Below are positions 50,990 to 59,934 of a DNA stretch of 62,808 nt, one piece after another (the first letter of the stretch is position 1; the number at the start of each line of letters is the position of its first letter). The notes under the pieces were generated by a model. The model searched no databases and was not told where the DNA came from. It was given only the letters and a program-made list of their open reading frames with translations. Made by a program: the position numbers and the translations under genes. Origin of the DNA: a virus. Location: IMG/VR virus record IMGVR_UViG_3300044568_000638, positions 1 through 62,808 of that record; one strand, given 5' to 3'.

Positions 50990-51384
50990 GTGGTGAGTTC
51001 GGTGCATAGCAGATCCCACATAATGGGATACTGCTAAAAATACACGATGCTTTCTCGTATGGAGCCGTTCGTATGCTTTTATGAATCACTCGGCCAGAGG
51101 TCGTCCTTTGCCTAGCCTTACTTTAGTTTACACCTTTCGGTGAGAGCCAGTTTGATTCGCAGACCTCTTCCTTTCGGAAGAAGCTATTAAGTTGGTAGTC
51201 TGTTACCCCTCCCAACGCCTCTCCTTCACACGGGAGTCCTTTTCAGGTTTGTTCCGCAGTCATGGGATAGAACCATGCCGTGCTACGCTCATCTTATTTT
51301 AGGGCTACTTTTGGGAACTGCCGTGAAGCTTCATACAAAAGGAAAAACCCGCCTTGATATTCACAGTATCGAGACGGGTTATTT
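50990..51384. ncRNA. Candidate structured RNA upstream of the capsid gene
   Basis: About 390 bases with no gene but many hairpins: TAGCAG-ATCCCA/TGGGAT-CTGCTA at 51007-51036 (12 bp, one bulge), CACC/GGTG at 51131-51142, CTTCC/GGAAG at 51167-51180 enclosed by CAGAC/GTCTG (51160-51164 with 51198-51202), CATGG/CCATG at 51261-51277 and a 13-bp hairpin at 51346-51380. GTTGG (51191-51195) with CCAAC (51212-51216) would make a pseudoknot. Two hairpin loops read GAAA on the minus strand, while the neighbouring genes and the end hairpin fit the plus strand; strand is unsettled. No known RNA family was recognised. Confidence 0.45.
51346..51380. terminator. Terminator-like hairpin
   Basis: Stem AACCCG-c-CTTGATA with TATCGAG-a-CGGGTT and a 7-base loop. 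On the minus strand it is followed by TTTTTCCTTTT, a good terminator tail; on the plus strand by ATTTTG, a weak one. It closes the structured region. Confidence 0.6.
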
Positions 51385-51454
51385 TGCTGGAGAGTAAAAT
51401 TGTTTCGCCTGAATCCTGTGAAAATTCAAGTAAGATGTTAGAAATATTGCATTG

Positions 51455-51531
51455 TTTTTTTAACAGGTCAAATGTTTTTTTCATCGTGACACAATTATTT
51501 TTTCTATGTCATGGAATGTTTTTTGTTGACA
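51455..51531 (+). promoter_or_regulatory. Phased T-tracts and TTGACA ahead of the capsid gene
   Basis: T-runs of 6-7 start at 51455, 51475, 51498 and 51519, about 20-23 bases apart, which should bend the DNA. TTGACA follows at 51526. TGACA/TGTCA repeats flank one tract (51487-51491, 51507-51511). No good -10 was found at 17 bases, so the exact promoter is uncertain. Confidence 0.4.
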
Positions 51532-51588
51532 TATCCGTGAATATATCGCAGTTCTAAATTCACTTCGGCAGATAGGTTCCGTATACCT

Positions 51589-51834
51589 ATGACTCCGTGG
51601 AAGTCACAGAATCCACAAACAGGCCGTATTAACAAGCCCAACGTGCCGGGGCGAACAAACAAGAAAATTGTGCAAAATTGCAATGCGATTCCATGCACAC
51701 TTGAATGTCGCCCAATAGATCTTCTAAAGGGTCGGTTCAAGCAGAACAAACCTAAACAAACAAACAAAACAGAAAACAAATATTATGGCTCAAGAATGTA
51801 TCCCACTAGCGACAATTCAAAATTTCGCTTCTAA
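51589..51834 (+). CDS. Possible small leader protein overlapping the capsid gene
   Basis: 81 codons, basic, Asn/Lys/Pro-rich, overlapping the capsid gene by 50 bases in another frame. The first half has a plausible sense composition, but the last part is forced by capsid coding. It could be a leader peptide or chance. No family recognised. Confidence 0.25.
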   Translation: MTPWKSQNPQTGRINKPNVPGRTNKKIVQNCNAIPCTLECRPIDLLKGRFKQNKPKQTNKTENKYYGSRMYPTSDNSKFRF

Positions 51835-52984
51835 AGACGTAAATCGTATCATCGGTCAGATCGCTAAGGTCTTGGCTCGCAAATCCCCATACATCAACTC
51901 GATTGATGGTGGAACCCTTCCATCCGTTTCGGACGTTGTTCGTAGCGTGGTTGAGGAAATGGCAGTTCCTGCCGCAAGCCTCGCTGCTCCTACCTTCGTT
52001 AACGACACGGGTCTTTGTGGTGTCGGTGCAACCCCTGACGTTGTTGGCTCGACTGAGTATCAGTTTCAACTCCAGACCCTCCGTGGTGCTGGCCCTCGCG
52101 TTTGTGTAAAACAAGCTCGCACCGCCTTTAAGGGTTCCTACCTCCAAGCTCAAGTTTCTCTTGAGAAAACAATCCTTCAGATCATCAATGCTGACATCCG
52201 TTATCAATACTTGATTCAGTCTGGTATCAAATACGTTGTCAACAGCACATTCTCGTTTGGAAATAACCTCACGGGTGATATGCAGCAGATCAACACCCAG
52301 TTCGCCGCGCATCTCCCCGATGCACAGATGAACTTCAAAACCCTCTATCGTATTGGCACGTTCCTCCGCGAAGAGATGCTTGCAGAACCTTTCGCATCGA
52401 AAGATGGAGAGTTCTTCCAAGTTCTTGCTTCCGCTGATCAGATCGAAGCCTTCCGTAACGATGCAGACGTAAAAGAAGACTTGCTCTATCTTACCGCTGG
52501 ATCGTTCAAATTGGGTGATGAGTCCATTTCTGGCTATCAGTTTATGGGTTATCGTGGTTTTGCTTTCGGTATCGACCAACAGCCACTTCGCGCAAGCGGT
52601 TTCGACGGCAGCGGCAACCTCGTCCTCGTAAACCCAATCGTCAGCACCGCTGTTACGAATGGTTTTGCCCAACGCCGCAACCCAGCTTGGGTAGCTGCTG
52701 AGTATGAAGTCATGTTCGTTATCGGTGGTGAAGCATTCAAACGTCTTGTGCCTGAACAATACGTTGGCGAAGGAACCTTCCGTTTCGCTCCTCAACTCGC
52801 TATGGGTGAGCTGGAGTGGACGTATTTCCGGGACAACGATTGCAATCTTTATGGTGATTTCGGTCAGCATATTTATCAAATCCAACGCGCTATTCAGCCA
52901 ATCCGCCCACAGAACGTGTGCGCCATTGTCTACAAGCGTTGCCCATTTGATGGCAATCCCCTTCCTTGTTCAACTGAACTGTAA
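51785..52984 (+). CDS. Major capsid protein
   Basis: 399 residues after an A-rich leader. It is a soluble alpha/beta protein without enzyme motifs, lies after the scaffold and portal and before the head-fibre genes, and carries the strongest codon bias in the genome (C-ending codons such as TTC, AAC, CGC, CTC), as expected for the most abundant virion protein. 'AFKGSYLQAQVSLEKTILQIINADIRYQYLIQSGIKYVV' may be the spine helix of the HK97 fold. The family was not identified by sequence. Confidence 0.75.
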   Translation: MAQECIPLATIQNFASKDVNRIIGQIAKVLARKSPYINSIDGGTLPSVSDVVRSVVEEMAVPAASLAAPTFVNDTGLCGVGATPDVVGSTEYQFQLQTLRGAGPRVCVKQARTAFKGSYLQAQVSLEKTILQIINADIRYQYLIQSGIKYVVNSTFSFGNNLTGDMQQINTQFAAHLPDAQMNFKTLYRIGTFLREEMLAEPFASKDGEFFQVLASADQIEAFRNDADVKEDLLYLTAGSFKLGDESISGYQFMGYRGFAFGIDQQPLRASGFDGSGNLVLVNPIVSTAVTNGFAQRRNPAWVAAEYEVMFVIGGEAFKRLVPEQYVGEGTFRFAPQLAMGELEWTYFRDNDCNLYGDFGQHIYQIQRAIQPIRPQNVCAIVYKRCPFDGNPLPCSTEL

Positions 52985-53001
52985 TTAGGTAGGTTAATAT
53001 C

Positions 53002-53029
53002 GGTGCGGCTGGATAAAACTAGCCGCACC
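53002..53029 (+). terminator. Hairpin after the capsid gene
   Basis: A perfect 9-bp stem GGTGCGGCT/AGCCGCACC with a 10-base loop, 17 bases after the capsid stop. The tail (TAATTAGCTTATTT) is only partly T-rich, so it may attenuate rather than stop transcription, or protect the capsid mRNA. Confidence 0.6.
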
Positions 53030-53056
53030 TAATTAGCTTATTTAATTAAAAAAAAT

Positions 53057-53320
53057 ATGGAAAATGTACCTTCAATCCTTGACACCGCAAAATTCCGTCA
53101 TTTAGTTCTTGATGGGGTTTCTAATATCGCTAACTCTATTCAAGGATTTCAAATCCCAGAATATGACGAACTCGCATTGACTTACTATGGTTCGACGAAC
53201 AATATCGCAACTGTAGCTTACAGTAAAGCATCTGTTGTTGTTGCAACATTGACATTGACATATTCCGTGCAGCCTCCTACTGTAAATGACGCAAATTTAG
53301 TAATGGTTAGCATAGCATAA
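53057..53320 (+). CDS. Small virion-like protein
   Basis: 87 residues after the capsid terminator hairpin. It has 'YDELALTYYGSTNNIATVAYSKASVVVATLTLTYS', beta-rich; such small genes after the capsid are often decoration or fibre-anchor proteins. Function unknown. Confidence 0.55.
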   Translation: MENVPSILDTAKFRHLVLDGVSNIANSIQGFQIPEYDELALTYYGSTNNIATVAYSKASVVVATLTLTYSVQPPTVNDANLVMVSIA

Positions 53321-53321
53321 T

Positions 53322-53495
53322 ATGGCAGTTAGATTCAATCCATTTACTGGCAAGCTAGATTTTAGTCCAAGTGCCTCGCTCACAATCAGCGAAGATGGCA
53401 CATTGCCAAATGGAAATGAAGTTGCCCAAATACAAAGCGGAGAACTTATGAATGTAGCTGAAATTGATGCTGGAGAATATAGTCCATCACCTTAA
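53322..53495 (+). CDS. 57-residue protein carrying the fibre anchor peptide
   Basis: It starts [19 protein letters not shown], nearly the same as the fibre at 55954 ([19 protein letters not shown]). The rest is acidic, ending 'GEYSPSP'. It is thus a stand-alone anchor peptide with a short tail: a plausible small head/tail decoration or a fibre cut short. The start overlaps the previous stop region (TAATATG). Confidence 0.6.
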   Translation: MAVRFNPFTGKLDFSPSASLTISEDGTLPNGNEVAQIQSGELMNVAEIDAGEYSPSP

Positions 53496-53558
53496 AACTT
53501 TCTGAATAACCAGAATAACCAAAAAAACAAAACAAAACAAAAAAAACAATAAAAAACT

Positions 53559-54197
53559 ATGGCAAATCCAATCCTTCGCATTAAACGTGGTTCATCGACA
53601 CCAGCAAGTCTGTCTTCTGGAGAGTTGGCAATGGATCTCACAAATCTCAGCCTTTTCGTTGGTAAAGCTGACGGAACCCCACTCGCTATTGGTGGTTCTG
53701 GCACGTTCGCTACCAAAGTATACGCTGATGCCGCTGTTTCCGCTGCAAACTCGACTCTTACTGCTGCTATCGCCGCAGAAGAAGCCGCTCGTATTGCCGC
53801 TGACGGCACATTGACATCGGCAGTTTCAGCAGAGGTTTCCCGGGCTACTGCCGCTGAAGGTGTTATCGCTTCCGACCTCGCTACTGAGACAAGCAACCGC
53901 ACCAGTGGTGATTCGACCCTCGACGGCAAAATCACAATTGAGAAAAACCGCATCGACGCAATCCTTTCTGCCGCAAGTGCAGATAGCGACACGTTTGCTG
54001 AAATCGTTTCCCTTATCAATAGCGTTGATACGGCTAACGACTCGGCTTTCGCTGGTTATGTTATCAGCAATGACGCTCGTGTTGCCGCAGCAGAGGCATC
54101 CATCTCCGAGGAGGTGAGTGCGCTTGCCGCAGCTGATTCGGCTCTCGACACTCGCGTAACTGCTCTCGAAACCACCATTGATGGTGGAACTTACTAG
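53559..54197 (+). CDS. Head-fibre-like coiled-coil protein
   Basis: 212 residues. The N-terminus 'ANPILRIKRGSSTPASLSSGELAMDLTNLSLFVGKADGTPLAIGG' is the small beta domain common at the start of phage fibres; the rest is a trimeric coiled coil (AIAAEEAARIAADGTLTSAVSAE...). It lies next to the capsid gene, so it is probably a capsid-bound fibre. Its leader of about 60 bases is nearly free of G and T. Codon bias is also strong. Confidence 0.65.
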   Translation: MANPILRIKRGSSTPASLSSGELAMDLTNLSLFVGKADGTPLAIGGSGTFATKVYADAAVSAANSTLTAAIAAEEAARIAADGTLTSAVSAEVSRATAAEGVIASDLATETSNRTSGDSTLDGKITIEKNRIDAILSAASADSDTFAEIVSLINSVDTANDSAFAGYVISNDARVAAAEASISEEVSALAAADSALDTRVTALETTIDGGTY

Positions 54198-54212
54198 TCC
54201 CTAAACTAAAGT

Positions 54213-54240
54213 CCTCTAGGGGGATCAAAACCCCTAGAGG
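54213..54240 (+). terminator. Hairpin after the head-fibre gene
   Basis: A perfect 10-bp stem CCTCTAGGGG/CCCCTAGAGG with an 8-base loop, 16 bases after the fibre stop. No T-tract follows, so it is more likely an mRNA-stability or processing hairpin than a terminator. Confidence 0.5.
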
Positions 54241-54255
54241 CATCCCCATTCTATA

Positions 54256-54846
54256 ATGGCTAACCCAATCATAGTCCCTAAAAAAAGCACAATTGCTGCA
54301 CGGGTTCCTGCAAACGCAGACCTTGCATCTGGCGAGATTTGCATAAATCACGCAGATAAAAAACTTTATGCCAAGCATCCATCGACGGGTGCAATCCAAG
54401 AAATTGGTGGTATGTCCGTGCATTCTCACGACGAAATTTATTCCCCTGATAGCAGTCAGGTTTTAGAACTGCAAAACAACGGAAACCTCACCATAACGGC
54501 AGGAGGTACTACAAAAACTTTCACGCTTCCTAGTTCATCTGGAACTATAGCAACATTGGGTGACATTACTGCAAGTGTTGCTGGAGTTACTTCACTTAAT
54601 ACAAGAACTGGTGCAGTTACAATCGACAAGACTGATGTTGGTCTTGGAAATGTGGATAACACCTCGGATGCTAATAAACCAATTTCAACTGCTACACAGA
54701 CTGCTTTAAACGGCAAGATTGGTAGCAACATAAGCGGAGCAACAGGAGCAACTGCCTTGACTAACATGATGCAAATCACATTAGCTGGGTACAACGCACT
54801 TGGTGTTAGCATTAATTCTAACACAGTTTACATAATTGTAGGATGA
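54256..54846 (+). CDS. Fibre protein with shared C-terminal domain
   Basis: 196 residues. The N-terminus (MANPIIVPKKSTIAARVPANADLASGEICINHADKKLYAKHP) is the same type of domain as in the previous gene. The C-terminal 33 residues (ATALTNMMQITLAGYN...NTVYIIVG) match the end of the collagen-like fibre at 55954. A 'SLNTRTGAVTIDKTDVGLGNVDNTSDANKPIS' block common in phage fibres lies between. It overlaps the next gene by 4 bases. Confidence 0.65.
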   Translation: MANPIIVPKKSTIAARVPANADLASGEICINHADKKLYAKHPSTGAIQEIGGMSVHSHDEIYSPDSSQVLELQNNGNLTITAGGTTKTFTLPSSSGTIATLGDITASVAGVTSLNTRTGAVTIDKTDVGLGNVDNTSDANKPISTATQTALNGKIGSNISGATGATALTNMMQITLAGYNALGVSINSNTVYIIVG

Positions 54847-55709
54847 TTTTAACTAATTCCAGTGCGGCAAATGTAGGCGCAAGCAATGTAACTGCAATTG
54901 CATCTGCAACGGCATCCTTCCGTCAACTCATGTGCTATTTAAGCACGACTATCTCCACCGCATTGACAGGCACAAGAGGGCTAATTAAAAACGGGGTTGG
55001 TCAATTAACTCTATCTGGAGTATGCAATTATACTGGGCCAACGCAAATTAACGCTGGAACGCTTGCCGTTACAGGCGCATCAACTCTCAACGGAGTTATT
55101 AGCGGAGCAGGAACATTAAGAAAAACTGGAACGGCAGTTTTAACAATAGGTGGGAATAATACTTACTCTGGAGGAACATCGTTTGTTTCATCTGGGTTAG
55201 CTGGATTGATAGAATACAGCTCAAATAATGCTTTTGGGACAGGACTCTTTACTCTCTCTAACGCCGCAGGACGAATTGATTCGGGGGGTAGTGTAACCCT
55301 ACCTAATGACTTTCAATTAAATACTGCACTTCAGATTCGCACTCTTGGAGGAAACACAATAACTTTTACTGGCAATATTGCAGGGACTGGAAATGTCAGT
55401 AAAACAGGAAATGGGACTATTGTCCTGTCGGGAACATTAACCTACACAGGGCAAACAATTATTACAACGGGCTTTTTGCGAGCGTTCAAAACAACTGGAG
55501 CATCAACCGCGACCGCAACATTTAACGCGACTGGCTCATTCATTACTGTTTCGTTCAATGTTTCACCTCCGTCTGGTGTTACAACATTTCGCTTCTTTCA
55601 AGGTTCAACATCAGGCACTTGGGGCGTAGGAACCCTTACAGGAGTTCCAGTTGGAACAACAGCAACCTATAATTCAACAAACTCAACCCTCTCTGTAACA
55701 GTCCCATGA
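54843..55709 (+). CDS. Beta-helix protein with autotransporter-type (PATR) repeats
   Basis: 288 residues. Repeats such as 'GVGQLTLSGVCNYTGPTQINAGTLAV', 'GTAVLTIGGNNTYSGGTSFVSSG' and 'GNGTIVLSGTLTYTGQTIITTGFLRAF' are passenger-associated transport repeats, known from bacterial autotransporters. No signal peptide or beta-barrel is present. In a phage it is probably a fibre or decoration with a beta-helix shaft. Confidence 0.65.
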   Translation: MILTNSSAANVGASNVTAIASATASFRQLMCYLSTTISTALTGTRGLIKNGVGQLTLSGVCNYTGPTQINAGTLAVTGASTLNGVISGAGTLRKTGTAVLTIGGNNTYSGGTSFVSSGLAGLIEYSSNNAFGTGLFTLSNAAGRIDSGGSVTLPNDFQLNTALQIRTLGGNTITFTGNIAGTGNVSKTGNGTIVLSGTLTYTGQTIITTGFLRAFKTTGASTATATFNATGSFITVSFNVSPPSGVTTFRFFQGSTSGTWGVGTLTGVPVGTTATYNSTNSTLSVTVP

Positions 55710-55921
55710 TAATTACTCCAAACGCAAATGGCTGGTCATACGACGATTCTGTAGGAAAATGGAAATTGGCATATGAAGAGAAAACCATTATGTTCTACCA
55801 ACAAACAGATGAATCCATTGCCACGCCACAAACATTATTTGTAGGGACTCACGAAGAATGCGAAGAGCAGATAGTGAAAGAGGGCTTATCTTGGCCTGTT
55901 GAGGTTGAGATAACCGCTTGA
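55706..55921 (+). CDS. Small hypothetical protein after fibre gene
   Basis: 71 residues, ATGA overlap with the beta-helix gene. Beta-rich, with 'VGTHEECEEQIVKEGLSWPVE'. It resembles small proteins (perhaps assembly helpers) that follow fibre genes in phages; compare the gene at 62031. Function unknown. Confidence 0.5.
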   Translation: MIITPNANGWSYDDSVGKWKLAYEEKTIMFYQQTDESIATPQTLFVGTHEECEEQIVKEGLSWPVEVEITA

Positions 55922-55946
55922 CAAAAACGCAATGCAACGATTAATA
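55918..55946 (+). promoter_or_regulatory. Candidate promoter before the collagen-like fibre gene
   Basis: TTGACA (55918-55923, overlapping the upstream stop) and TTAATA (55941-55946) are 17 bases apart, followed closely by the fibre ATG at 55954. The -10 is a weak match. Confidence 0.35.
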
Positions 55947-55953
55947 ATAAACT

Positions 55954-57528
<1,575 letters not shown>

Positions 57529-57533
57529 TTAAA

Positions 57534-57707
57534 ATGAACGATAACGCAACAAGTCACGGATTAATGGGTACTGTCATATCGACCACGGGATTTGTAATTT
57601 CAATGTTACCAGAAATAGAAGCGTCAATCAGAATGACGGGTGGGCTAATCAGCATTGTTGCTGGTATTTTGACTTGCATCTATATGGTAAAGCAAATTTT
57701 TAAATAA
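57534..57707 (+). CDS. Putative holin 1
   Basis: 57 residues with two hydrophobic spans (residues 11-27 and 36-52) joined by a short loop and ending in a positive tail (KQIFK). This is the outline of a small class II-type holin. It lies two genes upstream of the CHAP lysin. Confidence 0.55.
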   Translation: MNDNATSHGLMGTVISTTGFVISMLPEIEASIRMTGGLISIVAGILTCIYMVKQIFK

Positions 57708-57748
57708 AATCAAAAAAATCAAGAACTTCAAATAACACTTGACCTATT

Positions 57749-57943
57749 TTGAGAATTCTATTCACATTAATTGTATGCCTTGCATTAACAAGCTGCATAT
57801 CAATTCCCATTCCTCCAAGTGGAGATAAAATGGGTGACTATGGAAAAGTAGAAATTGGAATAAAAATTAGGTATATACCAAACGACCAACTCGATTGGTT
57901 TAATCCCATAATTCCGCAACCTAAACTATATAAAGACAAATGA
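57749..57943 (+). CDS. Small lipoprotein, possible outer-spanin-like protein
   Basis: 64 residues from a TTG start (57749). The signal 'MRILFTLIVCLALTSC' has a lipobox (LTSC) so the mature protein would be lipid-anchored at Cys16. It is Pro-rich after the Cys (SIPIPPSG). In a lysis cassette this fits an Rz1-like spanin, and implies a Gram-negative host, but no partner inner-membrane spanin was recognised. The stop overlaps the next ATG. Confidence 0.5.
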   Translation: MRILFTLIVCLALTSCISIPIPPSGDKMGDYGKVEIGIKIRYIPNDQLDWFNPIIPQPKLYKDK

Positions 57944-58116
57944 AAATCGTAGATTACATCTTGGCTCGTCTCTCAGAATCGTCAACCTATCGCGGTGCGA
58001 TTTTTCTTCTAGGTGGAATTGGTATTGCCGTTGCTCCTGAACAAGCCAATGCTATCGCGGCAGCATCTATGGCGGTTGTAGGAGCTATCAACGTATTCCG
58101 AAAACAAAAGAAATAA
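57940..58116 (+). CDS. Putative holin 2
   Basis: 58 residues, ATGA overlap with the lipoprotein. 'SSTYRGAIFLLGGIGIAVAPEQANAIAAAS MAVVGAINVF' has two hydrophobic spans separated by 'PEQANA', a common layout for small phage holins. The stop overlaps the lysin ATG (TAATG). Confidence 0.65.
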   Translation: MKIVDYILARLSESSTYRGAIFLLGGIGIAVAPEQANAIAAASMAVVGAINVFRKQKK

Positions 58117-58634
58117 TGCTTTACAAGCTAACCGTGATTGCATCCCGTGAAATTGGGGTACAAGAAACTGGTGGTAATAATTGTGGTAAACGCATTCGTG
58201 AATACCAGTCCGCAACTGAACTTACTCCAGCTGCATGGCCTTGGTGTGCAGCATTCGTTGATTGGTCTATTCGCGAATGGTTAAAAGACAAAGAAGTTGT
58301 TGATTGGCTAGGTTTAAAAAATAGCACTCCTGACAAATGGAGGCCAACAACAGCGTTAGCATATGGATTGACATCATGGGCAAAACAAAGGCCAAATACC
58401 ACTAAGGTTTACAATGAAAAAGACAGAGCAATCACTGGAGATATTGTTACCTTTGATTTTTCGCATACAGGAATTGTTTTGGAAGATTGTGGCGACCATA
58501 TTGTAACAATCGAAGGAAACACTAATGGCAGTGGAGGCAGAGACTCTGAAAGTGGTGATGGAGTCTGGAGAAAGATTCGTAAAAAATCACTTGTAAAAGA
58601 CATTATTCGCATACATCCATCGACAGCTAAATAA
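58116..58634 (+). CDS. CHAP-domain endolysin
   Basis: 172 residues. The catalytic Cys44 is in 'WPWCAAFVDWS', His117 in 'FDFSHTGIVLE' and a polar third residue in 'TIEGNTNGSGG'. This is the CHAP (cysteine/histidine amidohydrolase or peptidase) fold that cuts peptidoglycan. It has no signal peptide, so it needs a holin. It is preceded by holin candidates in an overlapping operon. Confidence 0.85.
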   Translation: MLYKLTVIASREIGVQETGGNNCGKRIREYQSATELTPAAWPWCAAFVDWSIREWLKDKEVVDWLGLKNSTPDKWRPTTALAYGLTSWAKQRPNTTKVYNEKDRAITGDIVTFDFSHTGIVLEDCGDHIVTIEGNTNGSGGRDSESGDGVWRKIRKKSLVKDIIRIHPSTAK

Positions 58635-58636
58635 AT

Positions 58637-59383
58637 ATGGCAAATATTACCCACAAGTGGAAAAAAGTCCTAGCAGTTTCGTGCAGTCATGCGAAATATT
58701 GTGACAAAGAATCATTAGATGCTGTTTTAAAATTTAAAAAAGACTTTAAACCACATACAACTATACATCTTGGTGATTTTGTTGATTTAACAAGTTTAAT
58801 GTCTGGAGCAAAAGGGTCAAGTGAAGCAGAACCACTCATTCCTGATATTGATACAGGATTAATGCACTTGAAAATTCTAGGAGCTAATGTTGTGTTGTGT
58901 GGCAATCACGAAGATCGAGCGTGGAGATTGCAATCAAGTAATAATGCTGTCGTAGCTCATGCCGCATATAAGATAGTTGAAGCTATTGAAGATTGTTGCA
59001 AGAAACTCCGCGCACCACTGTTTCCGTGGGATGGAGTATTCCAGATGTATAATCTCGCTGACATTGGATTCCAGCATGGTGTTCTTTATAACGAAATGGC
59101 TGCTAGAGACACCGCAGAGGCATTTTGCAATGGGACTAGGAGGAAGGTTGTGTTTGGGCATACCCATAAAGTTGCAATGCAGTCTGGGCGCAATCTTGTT
59201 GGAGGAACTGGGTACAATATTGGTTCTTTGACAAAAAGATCCTCGATGGAGTACGCTAAAACGCGCAGGGCTACCCTTGCTTGGACAAATGGATTTCTGT
59301 GGGGTGAGTATTGCGAGGAACTTAACCAATCTTCACTACATATTACATCACGGGAACAAGGGCAGATGTGGAGATTGCCATGA
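58637..59383 (+). CDS. Calcineurin-like metallophosphoesterase
   Basis: 248 residues, 2 bases after the lysin stop. Motifs: 'HLGDFVD' (46-50), 'LCGNHED' (89-93) and 'FGHTHK' (174-177), all of the metallophosphoesterase fold. The usual first motif DxH is here 'CSH' (16-18), so one metal-binding Asp is missing. It could cut nucleotides, 2',3'-phosphates or DNA ends. Phages often carry such genes of unclear role. The stop overlaps the next ATG. Confidence 0.75.
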   Translation: MANITHKWKKVLAVSCSHAKYCDKESLDAVLKFKKDFKPHTTIHLGDFVDLTSLMSGAKGSSEAEPLIPDIDTGLMHLKILGANVVLCGNHEDRAWRLQSSNNAVVAHAAYKIVEAIEDCCKKLRAPLFPWDGVFQMYNLADIGFQHGVLYNEMAARDTAEAFCNGTRRKVVFGHTHKVAMQSGRNLVGGTGYNIGSLTKRSSMEYAKTRRATLAWTNGFLWGEYCEELNQSSLHITSREQGQMWRLP

Positions 59384-59643
59384 CTCCAAACGATTTTCTT
59401 AAAATTCTACTTAACGCAAGCAAAAAATGCGCTGATCCAGCCCCAGATGGATGGTATTCTAGAGATCAATTAAGTAAAATATGGGGCGTTAAAAAAACAA
59501 TCTCTTGGCATAGGATTTCAAAAGGCATTGAGCTTGGTTTAATTGAAAAGAGAGTTTTTTATGTTGCAGATGTAAATGGTTCATTGATACCAATCCCTCA
59601 TTATTTTTTTAAAGATGAAAAAAAACCTAAGAGTAAGAATTAA
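59380..59643 (+). CDS. Small winged-helix-like protein
   Basis: 87 residues from ATG 59380 (ATGA overlap). 'GWYSRDQLSKIWGVKKTISWHRISKGIELGLIEKRVFYV' reads like a winged-helix DNA-binding domain (helix, recognition helix, wing). It could regulate late genes or bind DNA. It overlaps the next gene by 29 bases. Confidence 0.5.
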   Translation: MTPNDFLKILLNASKKCADPAPDGWYSRDQLSKIWGVKKTISWHRISKGIELGLIEKRVFYVADVNGSLIPIPHYFFKDEKKPKSKN

Positions 59644-59884
59644 CGGGCAAGTATGGACTATTAGTTATGGTATTCCGGGTAAAACCAATGGAATCATCGA
59701 TGACGGATGCTGCGATTACGAAAAACGTAAAATTACAATCAATCGAAAATCAGAAAGCTCTTTTCTTAATGTATTATCGCATGAAGTACTACACGCAAGG
59801 CTTCCAGACTTCAGTGAGGAAGCTATTGAAGAGATAGGCTCGTTAATTGACGATATTTACGTTAAAATGCAGCAAGTTTCTTGA
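59615..59884 (+). CDS. Small zincin-like protein (HExxH)
   Basis: 89 residues. 'SSFLNVLSHEVLHARLPDFSEEAIEEIGSLIDDIYVKM' has an HExxH motif (56-60) followed by an acidic residue where a third ligand would lie, as in SprT-like or ImmA-like minimal metalloproteases. 'YEKRKITINRKSES' is also typical of this class. The substrate is unknown. Confidence 0.65.
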   Translation: MKKNLRVRINGQVWTISYGIPGKTNGIIDDGCCDYEKRKITINRKSESSFLNVLSHEVLHARLPDFSEEAIEEIGSLIDDIYVKMQQVS

Positions 59885-59934
59885 AATAATTTGACAAAAA
59901 ATGATATTTTATATTACTTTATTAAAAATGCCTT

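Noticed and set aside
50990-51384. tmRNA, RNase P RNA, group I or group II intron
   Set aside because: Looked for the conserved sequences of each (tRNA-like end with a T loop, GAGGAAAGTCC, P7 core, domain V) on both strands and did not find them.
51806-52885. Long minus-strand ORF (359 codons) opposite the capsid gene
   Set aside because: It lies wholly within the capsid gene, has no recognisable domain, and the opening is explained by the C-rich codon bias of the capsid gene.
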